Below, one piece after another: positions 35,150 to 43,036 of a DNA stretch of 64,000 bases. Position 1 is the first letter of the stretch. Each line of letters opens with the position of its first letter. The translations under genes and the position numbers were made by a program. Below the pieces are notes generated by a model. The model had not been told where the DNA came from. It ran no database searches and saw only the letters and a program-made list of their open reading frames with translations. The stretch comes from Lachnospiraceae bacterium (lineage in GTDB: Bacteria > Bacillota > Clostridia > Lachnospirales > Lachnospiraceae). The stretch lies in the NCBI GenBank assembly GCA_910575835.1, contig CAJTGB010000002.1:1-64000 (forward strand). Direction: 5' to 3'.

Positions 35150-36508
35150 ATGCAGTTAAGAGATGAGATCCCGGATACATTTTGGAGCCTGTTCCGAAGT
35201 GTAAACCGGGAGATTTATATAGAAGCGCTTTTGTGTATCAATGAAGAATATCAGTACAGTAATTATTTCCTGACCAGGGAAGTATGTATCCAGGCATTGA
35301 GTGATATGAACGCTAGAAAGCGTTTTGAACTTAAGGCGGAGGAGAATGAGACGGAATATGATATGCTGGAGACTCCGTCTTCCAGGATCTTAGGCTGGCT
35401 GCTTAGGTCGGGCTGGCTTAAGCGGATCGAGGATTACCATACGCTGGTGACGAATATCGTGATCCCGGATTACTCGGCGGTATTTATCGACGCCTTTGAA
35501 CGTCTGGAGTCGGATGAGATGGAAGAGACGGAGATCTATATCCAGAATGTGTATGCCACGCTTTTCTTATTCCGTAACGATCCAAGGGGGAATCTGGGTA
35601 TGCTGCGGACGGCCCTTGTGAATACGAGAAGACTGAATAAGGCGCTGCAGGATATGCTTCACAATATGGACAAGTTTTTTGCGAGGCTTTTGGATCAGGA
35701 GACTTACGGTGAGCTTCTGAAGGAACATCTGGACGGATATGTGGAGGCGGTCGTGCGCAGGAAGTACCATATCCTGAAGACTTCTGATAATTTCTATATC
35801 TATAAGATGGATATTAAGAAATGTCTCAGGGAGATGCGGGAGGATGAAGATTGGATCGAGGGTGTGAGAAGATCGTCCCGGGCGATCGGAGATACGTCAG
35901 ACGATATACATGAGCTTCTGGATCTCATTGAGAGAGGCTTTGATGATATTGAGCATCGGATCTCCAATATGGACAAGGAGCACACGAAGTACGTGCGAGC
36001 GACGGTGACGAGGCTGAACTACCTCTTAAGCGGGCAGTCGGATACGAAGGGGCTTCTGGTGCGTCTTTTGAACCGTCTGGCAGCCGCGGATGATTCGGAA
36101 GAGATGCTCGCTGGGATTGCAGAGAAGATGAATCTGTCACATGTTGAGATGCTATCGGAGAAGCCGTTATATAAGCGCAGAAAGAGCAGGAAGGACTTCA
36201 CGGGACAGATGGCGGAGGATACGGAGACAGAGGATCTTAAGAAGGAAGACGTTCTGAAGCTGAATCGTATTCAGGTCCGGTACAGCAAAGAGCAGATCGA
36301 GGAATTCATAGAGGAGCATATGCAGGAAGAGATCATGGATGCATCATGGATCGATATAAGGGATGAAGAGGAGTTCGAGAAGCTGATCCTGGCATATGAT
36401 TACAGTACGAGAAGAAACAGCAGGTACATGATACTGGAAGAGGAATCTGAGCAGATCGAGAAGAACGGCTTCCGTTATCCGGCGCTTCGGTTCGTGCGCA
36501 GGAGGTGA
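35150..36508 (+). CDS. JetA-like protein (Wadjet kleisin family, DUF5716), orphan
   Basis: A 452-residue protein recognised as JetA-like. It opens MQLRDEIPDTFWSLF, has TNIVIPDYSAVFIDAFERL near 105, ETEIYIQNVYATLFLFRNDP near 127, LNKALQDMLHNMDKFFARLL near 162 and DIEHRISNMDKEHTKY near 266. In Wadjet systems JetA is the MksF-like kleisin that, with JetB, the JetC SMC ATPase and the JetD nuclease, cuts small circular DNA. None of jetB, jetC or jetD is in this window. The gene starts 27 bases after the secreted paralogue and its last codons hold the ribosome site of the radical SAM gene. A role other than plasmid defence, or partners encoded elsewhere, is possible. Confidence 0.8.
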   Translation: MQLRDEIPDTFWSLFRSVNREIYIEALLCINEEYQYSNYFLTREVCIQALSDMNARKRFELKAEENETEYDMLETPSSRILGWLLRSGWLKRIEDYHTLVTNIVIPDYSAVFIDAFERLESDEMEETEIYIQNVYATLFLFRNDPRGNLGMLRTALVNTRRLNKALQDMLHNMDKFFARLLDQETYGELLKEHLDGYVEAVVRRKYHILKTSDNFYIYKMDIKKCLREMREDEDWIEGVRRSSRAIGDTSDDIHELLDLIERGFDDIEHRISNMDKEHTKYVRATVTRLNYLLSGQSDTKGLLVRLLNRLAAADDSEEMLAGIAEKMNLSHVEMLSEKPLYKRRKSRKDFTGQMAEDTETEDLKKEDVLKLNRIQVRYSKEQIEEFIEEHMQEEIMDASWIDIRDEEEFEKLILAYDYSTRRNSRYMILEEESEQIEKNGFRYPALRFVRRR

Positions 36509-36513
36509 GAACT

Positions 36514-37473
36514 ATGAGCTTGTCAGATAAATTCTGGTCAGATGCCCGCCTTACGGACTGTACGCTGTGCCCCAGGCTATGTCATGCTAACCGCCTGGAG
36601 GGACAGGCAGGATACTGCGGGAGAGCCGCCGGGCTTGTTATTGCCAGGGCGGCTCTTCATATGTGGGAGGAAGAGTGCATTTCCGGGGTAAATGGTTCCG
36701 GCACGGTGTTCTTCGCGGGCTGTAATATGGGATGCATCTTCTGCCAGAACTATAAGATATCCAGAGCCGGCCGGGCAGCGGTGAGGCCGGATTGCCAAAG
36801 GACGGCGGATGGGAGGATCGGGACAGAGGTCACGGCGGGGAGGCTTGCGGAGATCTTCCTGGAGCTTGAAGGACAGGGCGCGAACAACATCAATCTGGTG
36901 ACGCCGACCCACTATGTACCGCAGATCACAGAGGCATTGGATATAGCGAAGAGAAAGGGAATGAAGCTTCCCGTCGTGTACAATACAAGCGGTTACGAGA
37001 GGGCGGAGACGATTCGGATGCTGAGGGGGTATGTGGATATCTACCTGCCGGATCTGAAATATATGGATGCAGGGCTTGCGGCAGAGTATTCCGGTGCGCC
37101 GGATTATCCTTGGTATGCGAAGAAGGCGTTAGAAGAGATGTATTTGCAGACGGGGGATTTTCACATCGATGAAGATACTGGGCTGATGACAAAAGGAGTT
37201 CTGGTGCGCCATCTGGTGCTTCCGGGCCACGTGAGGGATTCGAAGGAAGTGATCCGTTACCTGTATGAGACATACGGTAACAGTATCATGATCAGTATTA
37301 TGAACCAGTACACCCCGATGCCGCAGGTCAAGGGGCATAAGCATCTGGGGAGGCGGGTGACAAGAAGAGAGTATGAGAAGGCGGTGGATTATGCTCTTGG
37401 CCTTGGCGTGGAATGCGGATATATCCAGGAGGGCGAAGCCGCCCTGGAGAGTTTTATCCCTGAGTTTAAGTGA
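36514..37473 (+). CDS. PflX-type radical SAM protein
   Basis: A 319-residue radical SAM enzyme of the COG1313 (PflX) group. The cluster motif is CNMGCIFCQNYKIS near residue 70 (CX3CX2C), which holds the 4Fe-4S cluster that cleaves S-adenosylmethionine. An N-terminal cysteine set CTLCPRLCHANR near 17 with GYCGR near 34 is typical of this group. The domain resembles pyruvate formate-lyase activases, but the substrate is unknown. AGGAGG at 36500-36505 overlaps the end of the JetA-like gene, so translation is coupled. Its 3' end overlaps the convergent HAD gene by eight bases. Confidence 0.88.
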   Translation: MSLSDKFWSDARLTDCTLCPRLCHANRLEGQAGYCGRAAGLVIARAALHMWEEECISGVNGSGTVFFAGCNMGCIFCQNYKISRAGRAAVRPDCQRTADGRIGTEVTAGRLAEIFLELEGQGANNINLVTPTHYVPQITEALDIAKRKGMKLPVVYNTSGYERAETIRMLRGYVDIYLPDLKYMDAGLAAEYSGAPDYPWYAKKALEEMYLQTGDFHIDEDTGLMTKGVLVRHLVLPGHVRDSKEVIRYLYETYGNSIMISIMNQYTPMPQVKGHKHLGRRVTRREYEKAVDYALGLGVECGYIQEGEAALESFIPEFK

Positions 37474-38278
37474 GCATAAACTTATTGATCACGTGCAGTA
37501 CGCCGCCCTCGTCGTTTGATTTGGTGATATAATCTGCCTTTTCAAGCACTGCCGGCTGCGCGTTTGCCATGGCGACGCCGAGTCCGGCAGTCTCTATCAT
37601 GGTCAGATCGTTGTATCCGTCGCCGCAGCAGATCATCTGATCCGCGGTAAGGCCGATTCCGCTTAAAAGGCGCAGCAGAGAATGAGCCTTATCGATACCT
37701 CTCGGCATGATCTCTAAGAAGAAGGGATCGGAACAGTAGACAGAGAGGTAGGAGTGAAAATAATCGATCACTTCTGCCTTGACAAGGGGGATGATCTCGG
37801 GTGATCCGGTAATCAGAAGCTTGTTCTCGGTTCCCGTCAGCATGGCAGGGAAGTCCTCTGCTTCGACGATAGGCATGTGGTTGATCCGGGATTCCAGTTC
37901 CGTATATTGATTAGGGCGGATACCGGAGATAAGGGCGTCGGGCGTGTAGCCGACAACGTCAATTCCGGAATATTTCCTGGCAATATAGAAGATCGGCTCT
38001 GCAACATCTGGCGGCAGCAGCTTCTCATAGATGATCTTCTGGCTTCGGCAGTCGGTGATGCGCCCGCCGTTGAAGGAGAGAATATAACTGCCGTATTCTC
38101 CCAGATGAAGCTGTTCGGCAAGCGGAACAACGCCCTTTGTAGGGCGTCCGCTTGCCAGAACGACTTTTTTTCCTTGTTCTTGTATCGCAATCAATGCATC
38201 CAGAGTGGGGCGCGTGATCTCCTTCGCGGAGTTTGTAAGCGTACCGTCCAGGTCCAGAGCTAGAATCTGATAATCCAT
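37466..38278 (-). CDS. Cof-type HAD-family sugar-phosphate phosphatase
   Basis: A 270-residue HAD hydrolase. Motif I is ALDLDGTLTNS at 7-17 with nucleophile Asp, motif II is VVLASGRPTKG, and motifs III/IV end in MICCGDGYNDLTMIETAGLGVAMANA near 215-240. The large C2-type cap and total length place it in the Cof group, which dephosphorylates sugar phosphates or similar small molecules. It is the last gene of the run pncB-ddl-murF-HAD on the minus strand, ten bases after murF. No terminator was seen between it and the convergent radical SAM gene. Confidence 0.92.
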   Translation of the reverse strand: MDYQILALDLDGTLTNSAKEITRPTLDALIAIQEQGKKVVLASGRPTKGVVPLAEQLHLGEYGSYILSFNGGRITDCRSQKIIYEKLLPPDVAEPIFYIARKYSGIDVVGYTPDALISGIRPNQYTELESRINHMPIVEAEDFPAMLTGTENKLLITGSPEIIPLVKAEVIDYFHSYLSVYCSDPFFLEIMPRGIDKAHSLLRLLSGIGLTADQMICCGDGYNDLTMIETAGLGVAMANAQPAVLEKADYITKSNDEGGVLHVINKFMLT

Positions 38279-38288
38279 AAATTACTCC

Positions 38289-39668
38289 CTATTGGTTGAA
38301 TTGTTTCAGTGCGTCTATGATGTCGGGGAACTGCATGCCGTGGGAGGCTTTGACCAGCACGTTGTCGCCTTCTCTGATCAGATCCTTAGCCGCGTCAAGG
38401 AATGCGGCTTTTGATTCGAACCATACAGCCTCGGACTGAGAGGAGCACTTTGACGCTCCGTCTGCCAGATGCCGGGAAAGAGGGCCGATCCCGCAGATCA
38501 GGTCTACTCCCTGCTGTGCGGCGTATTCGCCCACATTCTGATGCAATTCCTGGGCGTCTTCGCCAAGCTCGTTCATATCGCCAAGGATGGCAACCTTCCG
38601 TCCGATCGCCATATTCAGCACGTCGATAGAGGCCTTCATGGACACAGGATTGGCGTTGTAACAGTCATCCAGGATGATCAGGTGTTCTGTTTTAATAATG
38701 TTATTGCGTCCGGGGATAGAAGGAAGCCCTTCGATCCCGGCCTTGATCTCCTCGGTGGTCAGACCGAGCGTATAACCGACGGCGGCGCCTGCAAGGGCGT
38801 TGCTCACCATATGGATTCCGGGCAGCGGCACCGTACAGTCAAAAGAGGTCTGATCCGGCAGATGGATCGTGCAGGCAGTTCCCTTAAGGCCGAGAGCCTG
38901 CATGTTATCTGCACGGAACTGGCTGTTGTCCCCGAAGCCGAAGAAGATGGGGCTGACTCCCTTGATCGGGGATGTCTGCGCCAGAAGGTCGTCGTCTCCG
39001 TTCAGGATGATGGTTCCGCCGTTCTTCATATCCTGGATCATCTGGGTCTTCTCACGGAAGATCCCTTCTCTTGTCTTGAAGAATTCCAGGTGCGCGACGC
39101 CGATGTTGGTGATCACGCAGATATCGGGAGCTGCGACAGAAGAGAGCCGGCGCATCTCGCCGAAGTGATTCACCCCCATCTCCAGGATCGCGACCTGATG
39201 GGTCTCATCCATCCCAAAGATGGTGATGGGAAGCCCCCATTCGTTGTTGAAATTCCCCAGTGTCTTATGCACACAGTATTTCTGCGCGGCAACAGAGGCG
39301 ATCATCTCCTTTGTACTCGTCTTACCCGCGCTTCCGGTAATGCCGACAACCTTGATATCGAAGGAATCACGGTAGAGCTTCGCAATGTCAAGAAGCGCCT
39401 GACCGGTAGATTCCACCAGAATATAGGGGAAGTCCGTCTCGCCCAGATCTTCATGGGATACTACACAGAGCGCCCCGGACTTGACCGTATCCGGGATAAA
39501 TTTGTGCGCATTGACGTTAGCGCCGTCGATCGCAACAAATAGATAGCCGGGCTTAACCTTACGGCTGTCGATAACGACGCCTTCCGCTTCTCTGTCAAGA
39601 AGGGCGCTGTCGCCGTAGTAGGTTCCCTGGCAGGTCTGTGTAATGTTTCTCAGTGTGAGATTCTTCAT
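38289..39668 (-). CDS. murF: UDP-MurNAc-tripeptide--D-alanyl-D-alanine ligase
   Basis: The Mur ligase (459 residues) that adds D-Ala-D-Ala to the UDP-muramyl tripeptide in the cytoplasm. The ATP loop is VVGITGSAGKTSTKEMI near 107-123, then NFNNEWGLPITIF near 138, LEMGVNHFGEM near 158, ITNIGVAHLEFF near 184 and the C-terminal DDCYNANPVSMKASID near 332. It lies directly downstream of ddl, which makes its dipeptide substrate, with 12 bases between them. Confidence 0.97.
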   Translation of the reverse strand: MKNLTLRNITQTCQGTYYGDSALLDREAEGVVIDSRKVKPGYLFVAIDGANVNAHKFIPDTVKSGALCVVSHEDLGETDFPYILVESTGQALLDIAKLYRDSFDIKVVGITGSAGKTSTKEMIASVAAQKYCVHKTLGNFNNEWGLPITIFGMDETHQVAILEMGVNHFGEMRRLSSVAAPDICVITNIGVAHLEFFKTREGIFREKTQMIQDMKNGGTIILNGDDDLLAQTSPIKGVSPIFFGFGDNSQFRADNMQALGLKGTACTIHLPDQTSFDCTVPLPGIHMVSNALAGAAVGYTLGLTTEEIKAGIEGLPSIPGRNNIIKTEHLIILDDCYNANPVSMKASIDVLNMAIGRKVAILGDMNELGEDAQELHQNVGEYAAQQGVDLICGIGPLSRHLADGASKCSSQSEAVWFESKAAFLDAAKDLIREGDNVLVKASHGMQFPDIIDALKQFNQ

Positions 39669-39680
39669 AGGGCAGCCTCC

Positions 39681-40745
39681 TTAATAACGCGCTTTGTAGG
39701 ATTCGTCGATGATCCGCTGGCAGAGGGCGCTGTATTCAAGTCCGGCTGCCTTGGCTGCCTTCGGAAGAAGGCTGGCAGGAGTCATTCCCGGCAACGCGTT
39801 TACCTCAAGGCAGTAGAAGCTGCCGTCCTCGTCATCGACAATAAAATCAGCCCTTGAATAGACGTCCATCCGCAATGCCTCAAAGGCCTTCTCGCCGGCC
39901 TTTTGGATCTTCTGCTGGGTCGCGGCGTCAATAGACTGCGGAGGACAGATCTCCTGCGCCCCGCCGTCCTGGTACTTGTTCTCATAATTGAAGAATCCGC
40001 TCTTCGGTATGATCTCAACCAGCGGAAGCGCCTTGCCGGCGATGATGCCGCAGGCAAATTCACGGCCCTTGATATAAGGCTCGATCACAACCTCTTCTTC
40101 CATATCGATCTCGAAGGAACGGCGGATCGCCTCTGTATATTCTTCCTCTGTATGGACAATATATACGCCGATACTGGAGCCGCTGGCACATGGCTTAATC
40201 ACCAGCGGAAGATAATAGCCAAGCTCCGTAAGAGGCGTATCCTTCGTCTTCCTCGTCAGAGAAGTGCCTCTTGGGGTCGGAACGTCCGACATCTTGAAGA
40301 TCTGTTTTGCCACAAGCTTATTCATAGACAGAGAGCATCCAAGAGCGCTGGGGCCGGTATATCGGATTCCCAGGACGTCGAAGGTTGCCTGTAACTTGCC
40401 GTCTTCTCCTATGGATCCGTGAAGACCCATGAATGTGATATCCGCCATCTGGCATAGTTCAATGACGTTCGGTCCAAGCATACAGTCAGACTGATCGGGA
40501 CGGGATCTCTTAAGAGCGTCAAGATCCGGCGCTGTGGTTTTGATCCCGTCTGCGATCTCAAGGCCTGCTCCCGGAAGGTCGAATACCTCCATAAGCCTGT
40601 CGGCATCATATGGAAATCCGAAAAATACATCCATTAAGAATGCCTGATGCCCCATCGCGCGCAGCGTCCGGCAGATTCCGGCGCCTGAAGTCAGTGAAAC
40701 ATCGCGCTCCGGGCTTAATCCGCCCGCTAATACAATAATCTTCAT
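39681..40745 (-). CDS. ddl: D-alanine--D-alanine ligase
   Basis: It joins two D-alanines for peptidoglycan in the cytoplasm. The ATP-grasp fold shows ILIVLAGGLSPERDVSL-type start (here IIVLAGGLSPERDVSL), GLHGSIGEDGKLQ near 135, KPCASGSSIGVYIV near 186, IEPYIKGREFACGI near 217 and the C-terminal LEVNALPGMTPASLLP near 312. Length of 354 is normal. The Tyr-type omega loop residues needed to call D-Ala rather than D-Lac specificity were not resolved by eye. The gene sits with murF, which uses its product. Confidence 0.95.
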   Translation of the reverse strand: MKIIVLAGGLSPERDVSLTSGAGICRTLRAMGHQAFLMDVFFGFPYDADRLMEVFDLPGAGLEIADGIKTTAPDLDALKRSRPDQSDCMLGPNVIELCQMADITFMGLHGSIGEDGKLQATFDVLGIRYTGPSALGCSLSMNKLVAKQIFKMSDVPTPRGTSLTRKTKDTPLTELGYYLPLVIKPCASGSSIGVYIVHTEEEYTEAIRRSFEIDMEEEVVIEPYIKGREFACGIIAGKALPLVEIIPKSGFFNYENKYQDGGAQEICPPQSIDAATQQKIQKAGEKAFEALRMDVYSRADFIVDDEDGSFYCLEVNALPGMTPASLLPKAAKAAGLEYSALCQRIIDESYKARY

Positions 40746-40768
40746 ATAATAGTCTCCTTTTTCGTAAC

Positions 40769-42223
40769 TTACTCGGTAATGCTCATCTTATTCAGCAGAG
40801 CTTTCTTTACTTCGTAGAGCTTCGGCGACAGATCTACATAGACTCTGTGCGGATAGAACAATCGCTTGGTCTCTTCCCACAGCGTCTTCTTCTCCTGACG
40901 GCAGTATTCCGCGATCTCCTTTACAGAAGGTGACTTGTAGATGCATTCGCCGTTGCGGAATATCGGTACAAGAATCTCGCGCATAGTGTAGGATCCGCCC
41001 GGAAGCTTCGTCTTCTTCCAGGTATCGATCGGATCGAACAGGAGCATATCTTCGTCTGTGTCAAAGGTCTCGTCGGCAAAGCAGATCAGATCGGCCTTCA
41101 CCTTTCCTGTTGTTTTATCATAGATTCTAAAGATTGTTTTGTTACCGGGATTTGTAATTTTCTCTGTATTTTCGGAAATTTTTATCTTCGGTACAAATTC
41201 GCCGGCTTCATTCTGAATCGCGGCAAGCTTGTACACACCGCCGAAGGAAGGGTTGTCCTTGGAGGTAATAAGATTCGTTCCGACTCCCCAGGAATCAATG
41301 GCAGCCCCCTGGACCTTAAGGTCGTGCAGAAGATACTCGTCCAGATCGTTGGATGCACAGATCGAAGCGTCGGTGAATCCGGCGGCGTCAAGCATCTTCC
41401 GCGCCTCCTTGGACAGGTAGGCAAGGTCGCCGCTGTCCAGACGGATTCCGTATTTCTTGAATGCCTTTCCCGCGTCGCGGAATTCCTCGAATACGCGGAT
41501 CGCGTTGGGGACTCCTGACTTCAAAGTATCATAGGTATCTACCAGAAGCGTACAGTTGTCGGGATACATCTCGGCATAAGTCCTGAAGGCCGTATATTCG
41601 TTGGGGAAGCTCATGATCCAGCTATGGGCATGAGTTCCCATCACAGGCACGTCGAAAAGCTGCCCGGCCAGGACATTAGAGGTTCCGACGCATCCTCCGA
41701 TGATAGCGGCGCGTGCGCCGTACAGGCCGGCGTCCGGTCCCTGCGCCCTTCTGAGGCCGAATTCCATGATACCGTCGCCTGCGGCGGCAAATACCACGCG
41801 GGACGCCTTGGTGGCGATCAACGACTGGTGGTTGATGATGTTCAGGATCGCCGTCTCAACCAACTGGGCCTCCATGATCGGCGCGATGACCTTTAATATA
41901 GGTTCCTTGGGAAATATAACGGTTCCTTCCGGGATGGCATAAATGTCTCCGCTGAAATGAAAACCGCTCAAATATTGCAGAAAATCTTCGCTGAATATGC
42001 CAAGCCCCCTCAGATAATCGACGTCCTCGTAAGTGAAATTCAGATTCTTGACATAGTCGATCACCTGATTAAGCCCTGCGCAGACCGAATATCCGTTGTT
42101 ACAAGGATTCTGACGGAAGAATACGTCGAAGATGACTTTTTCCTGCTGTCCCTGGGCATAATAGCCCTGCATCATGGTCAGCTCGTACAGGTCTGTCAGC
42201 AAAGTTAAATCTCGTCTGTTCAT
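40769..42223 (-). CDS. pncB: Nicotinate phosphoribosyltransferase
   Basis: It converts nicotinate and PRPP to nicotinate mononucleotide in NAD salvage. Family marks in the 484-residue protein are LTDLYELTMMQGYY at 8-21, VFFRQNPCNNGYSVCAGL near 35, EFGLRRAQGPDAGLYGAR near 154, MGTHAHSWIMSF near 196 and IRLDSGDLAYLSKEAR near 257. AAAGGAG precedes the ATG. A good promoter lies just upstream; ddl starts 24 bases after its stop, so the cell-wall genes may share this transcript. Confidence 0.96.
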   Translation of the reverse strand: MNRRDLTLLTDLYELTMMQGYYAQGQQEKVIFDVFFRQNPCNNGYSVCAGLNQVIDYVKNLNFTYEDVDYLRGLGIFSEDFLQYLSGFHFSGDIYAIPEGTVIFPKEPILKVIAPIMEAQLVETAILNIINHQSLIATKASRVVFAAAGDGIMEFGLRRAQGPDAGLYGARAAIIGGCVGTSNVLAGQLFDVPVMGTHAHSWIMSFPNEYTAFRTYAEMYPDNCTLLVDTYDTLKSGVPNAIRVFEEFRDAGKAFKKYGIRLDSGDLAYLSKEARKMLDAAGFTDASICASNDLDEYLLHDLKVQGAAIDSWGVGTNLITSKDNPSFGGVYKLAAIQNEAGEFVPKIKISENTEKITNPGNKTIFRIYDKTTGKVKADLICFADETFDTDEDMLLFDPIDTWKKTKLPGGSYTMREILVPIFRNGECIYKSPSVKEIAEYCRQEKKTLWEETKRLFYPHRVYVDLSPKLYEVKKALLNKMSITE

Positions 42224-42259
42224 TTTTACAGCTCCTTTGGATTGAATAATTTGTCACCC

Positions 42260-42288
42260 ATTATATCACTACTGCATCATTTCGTAAA
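42260..42288 (-). promoter_or_regulatory. Promoter of pncB-ddl-murF-HAD
   Basis: On the minus strand TTTACG, 17-base spacer, TATAAT, 37 bases upstream of the pncB start. Confidence 0.7.
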
Positions 42289-42301
42289 TTAAATATTTTA
42301 A

Positions 42302-43036
42302 TTATACGAGTTCCTGGTTCCGGTTAATGGTCTCCTGAATGATGCCCTGACAATAACTGCCGATACGTTTTTTGGTGTCTTTGTCCAGTTCTTTAGGGTA
42401 GATGGGCTTCCCGTATTCGATCACCACATGGGTCTTCTCGATCCTTGGGATGTGCTTTTCGAACATGGTGTGTGTATTGTTCATACTGATCGGGATGATA
42501 GCGCAGCCGGATTTTTCTGCTATTTTGAAGGAACCGTTATGGAAGGGGAGCATACTTAACTCCTCGCCGTCGTTGCGGGTCCCTTCAGGGAAGATACATA
42601 CGGATATTCCGTTTTTCACATAATCTATCGCCTCGAGGATGCTTTTGAGACCTTCCTTGGGGTTATCCCGGTCAAGGAAGAGACAGTGAAGCCGTGTCAT
42701 CCAATCCCTAAGAATAGGGTAGCGCAGCATCTCCTTTTTGGCGACGTATCCGGTCAGCCTCTTGCACCGGGAATAGGTCAGCAGAATATCAAAATAACTC
42801 CTGTGATTCGCGATGAACAGCACCGGTTCGTCTGGAATGTTCTCCTCTCCGATCACAGTTGCAGTAACTCCGGTAATCTTAAGGATTCCGCGGAAAGCCC
42901 ATTGAACGAGCCGGAGGCAGCGGTAATCGCTTGCCTCCTGATCGAACTTGCTGCGGATCCATTCGACGATCAGTATCGGAATTCCGAATAATAAGAAGGA
43001 GAACAGAAACAGGACCAATAATATAAATCGTATCAT
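42302..43036 (-). CDS. plsC: 1-acyl-sn-glycerol-3-phosphate acyltransferase
   Basis: A 244-residue membrane-associated acyltransferase that makes phosphatidic acid. An N-terminal membrane segment (IRFILLVLFLFSFLLFGIPIL) precedes the catalytic NHRSYFD motif near 77 and the substrate-binding FPEGTRNDGEE near 150. It overlaps the end of malQ by four bases (ATGA) on the same strand, so the two form an operon although the biochemical link is unclear. Confidence 0.94.
   Translation of the reverse strand: MIRFILLVLFLFSFLLFGIPILIVEWIRSKFDQEASDYRCLRLVQWAFRGILKITGVTATVIGEENIPDEPVLFIANHRSYFDILLTYSRCKRLTGYVAKKEMLRYPILRDWMTRLHCLFLDRDNPKEGLKSILEAIDYVKNGISVCIFPEGTRNDGEELSMLPFHNGSFKIAEKSGCAIIPISMNNTHTMFEKHIPRIEKTHVVIEYGKPIYPKELDKDTKKRIGSYCQGIIQETINRNQELV

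Noticed and set aside
38469-39542. Plus-strand frame of 357 codons
   Set aside because: Antisense to murF; composition is that of a shadow frame.
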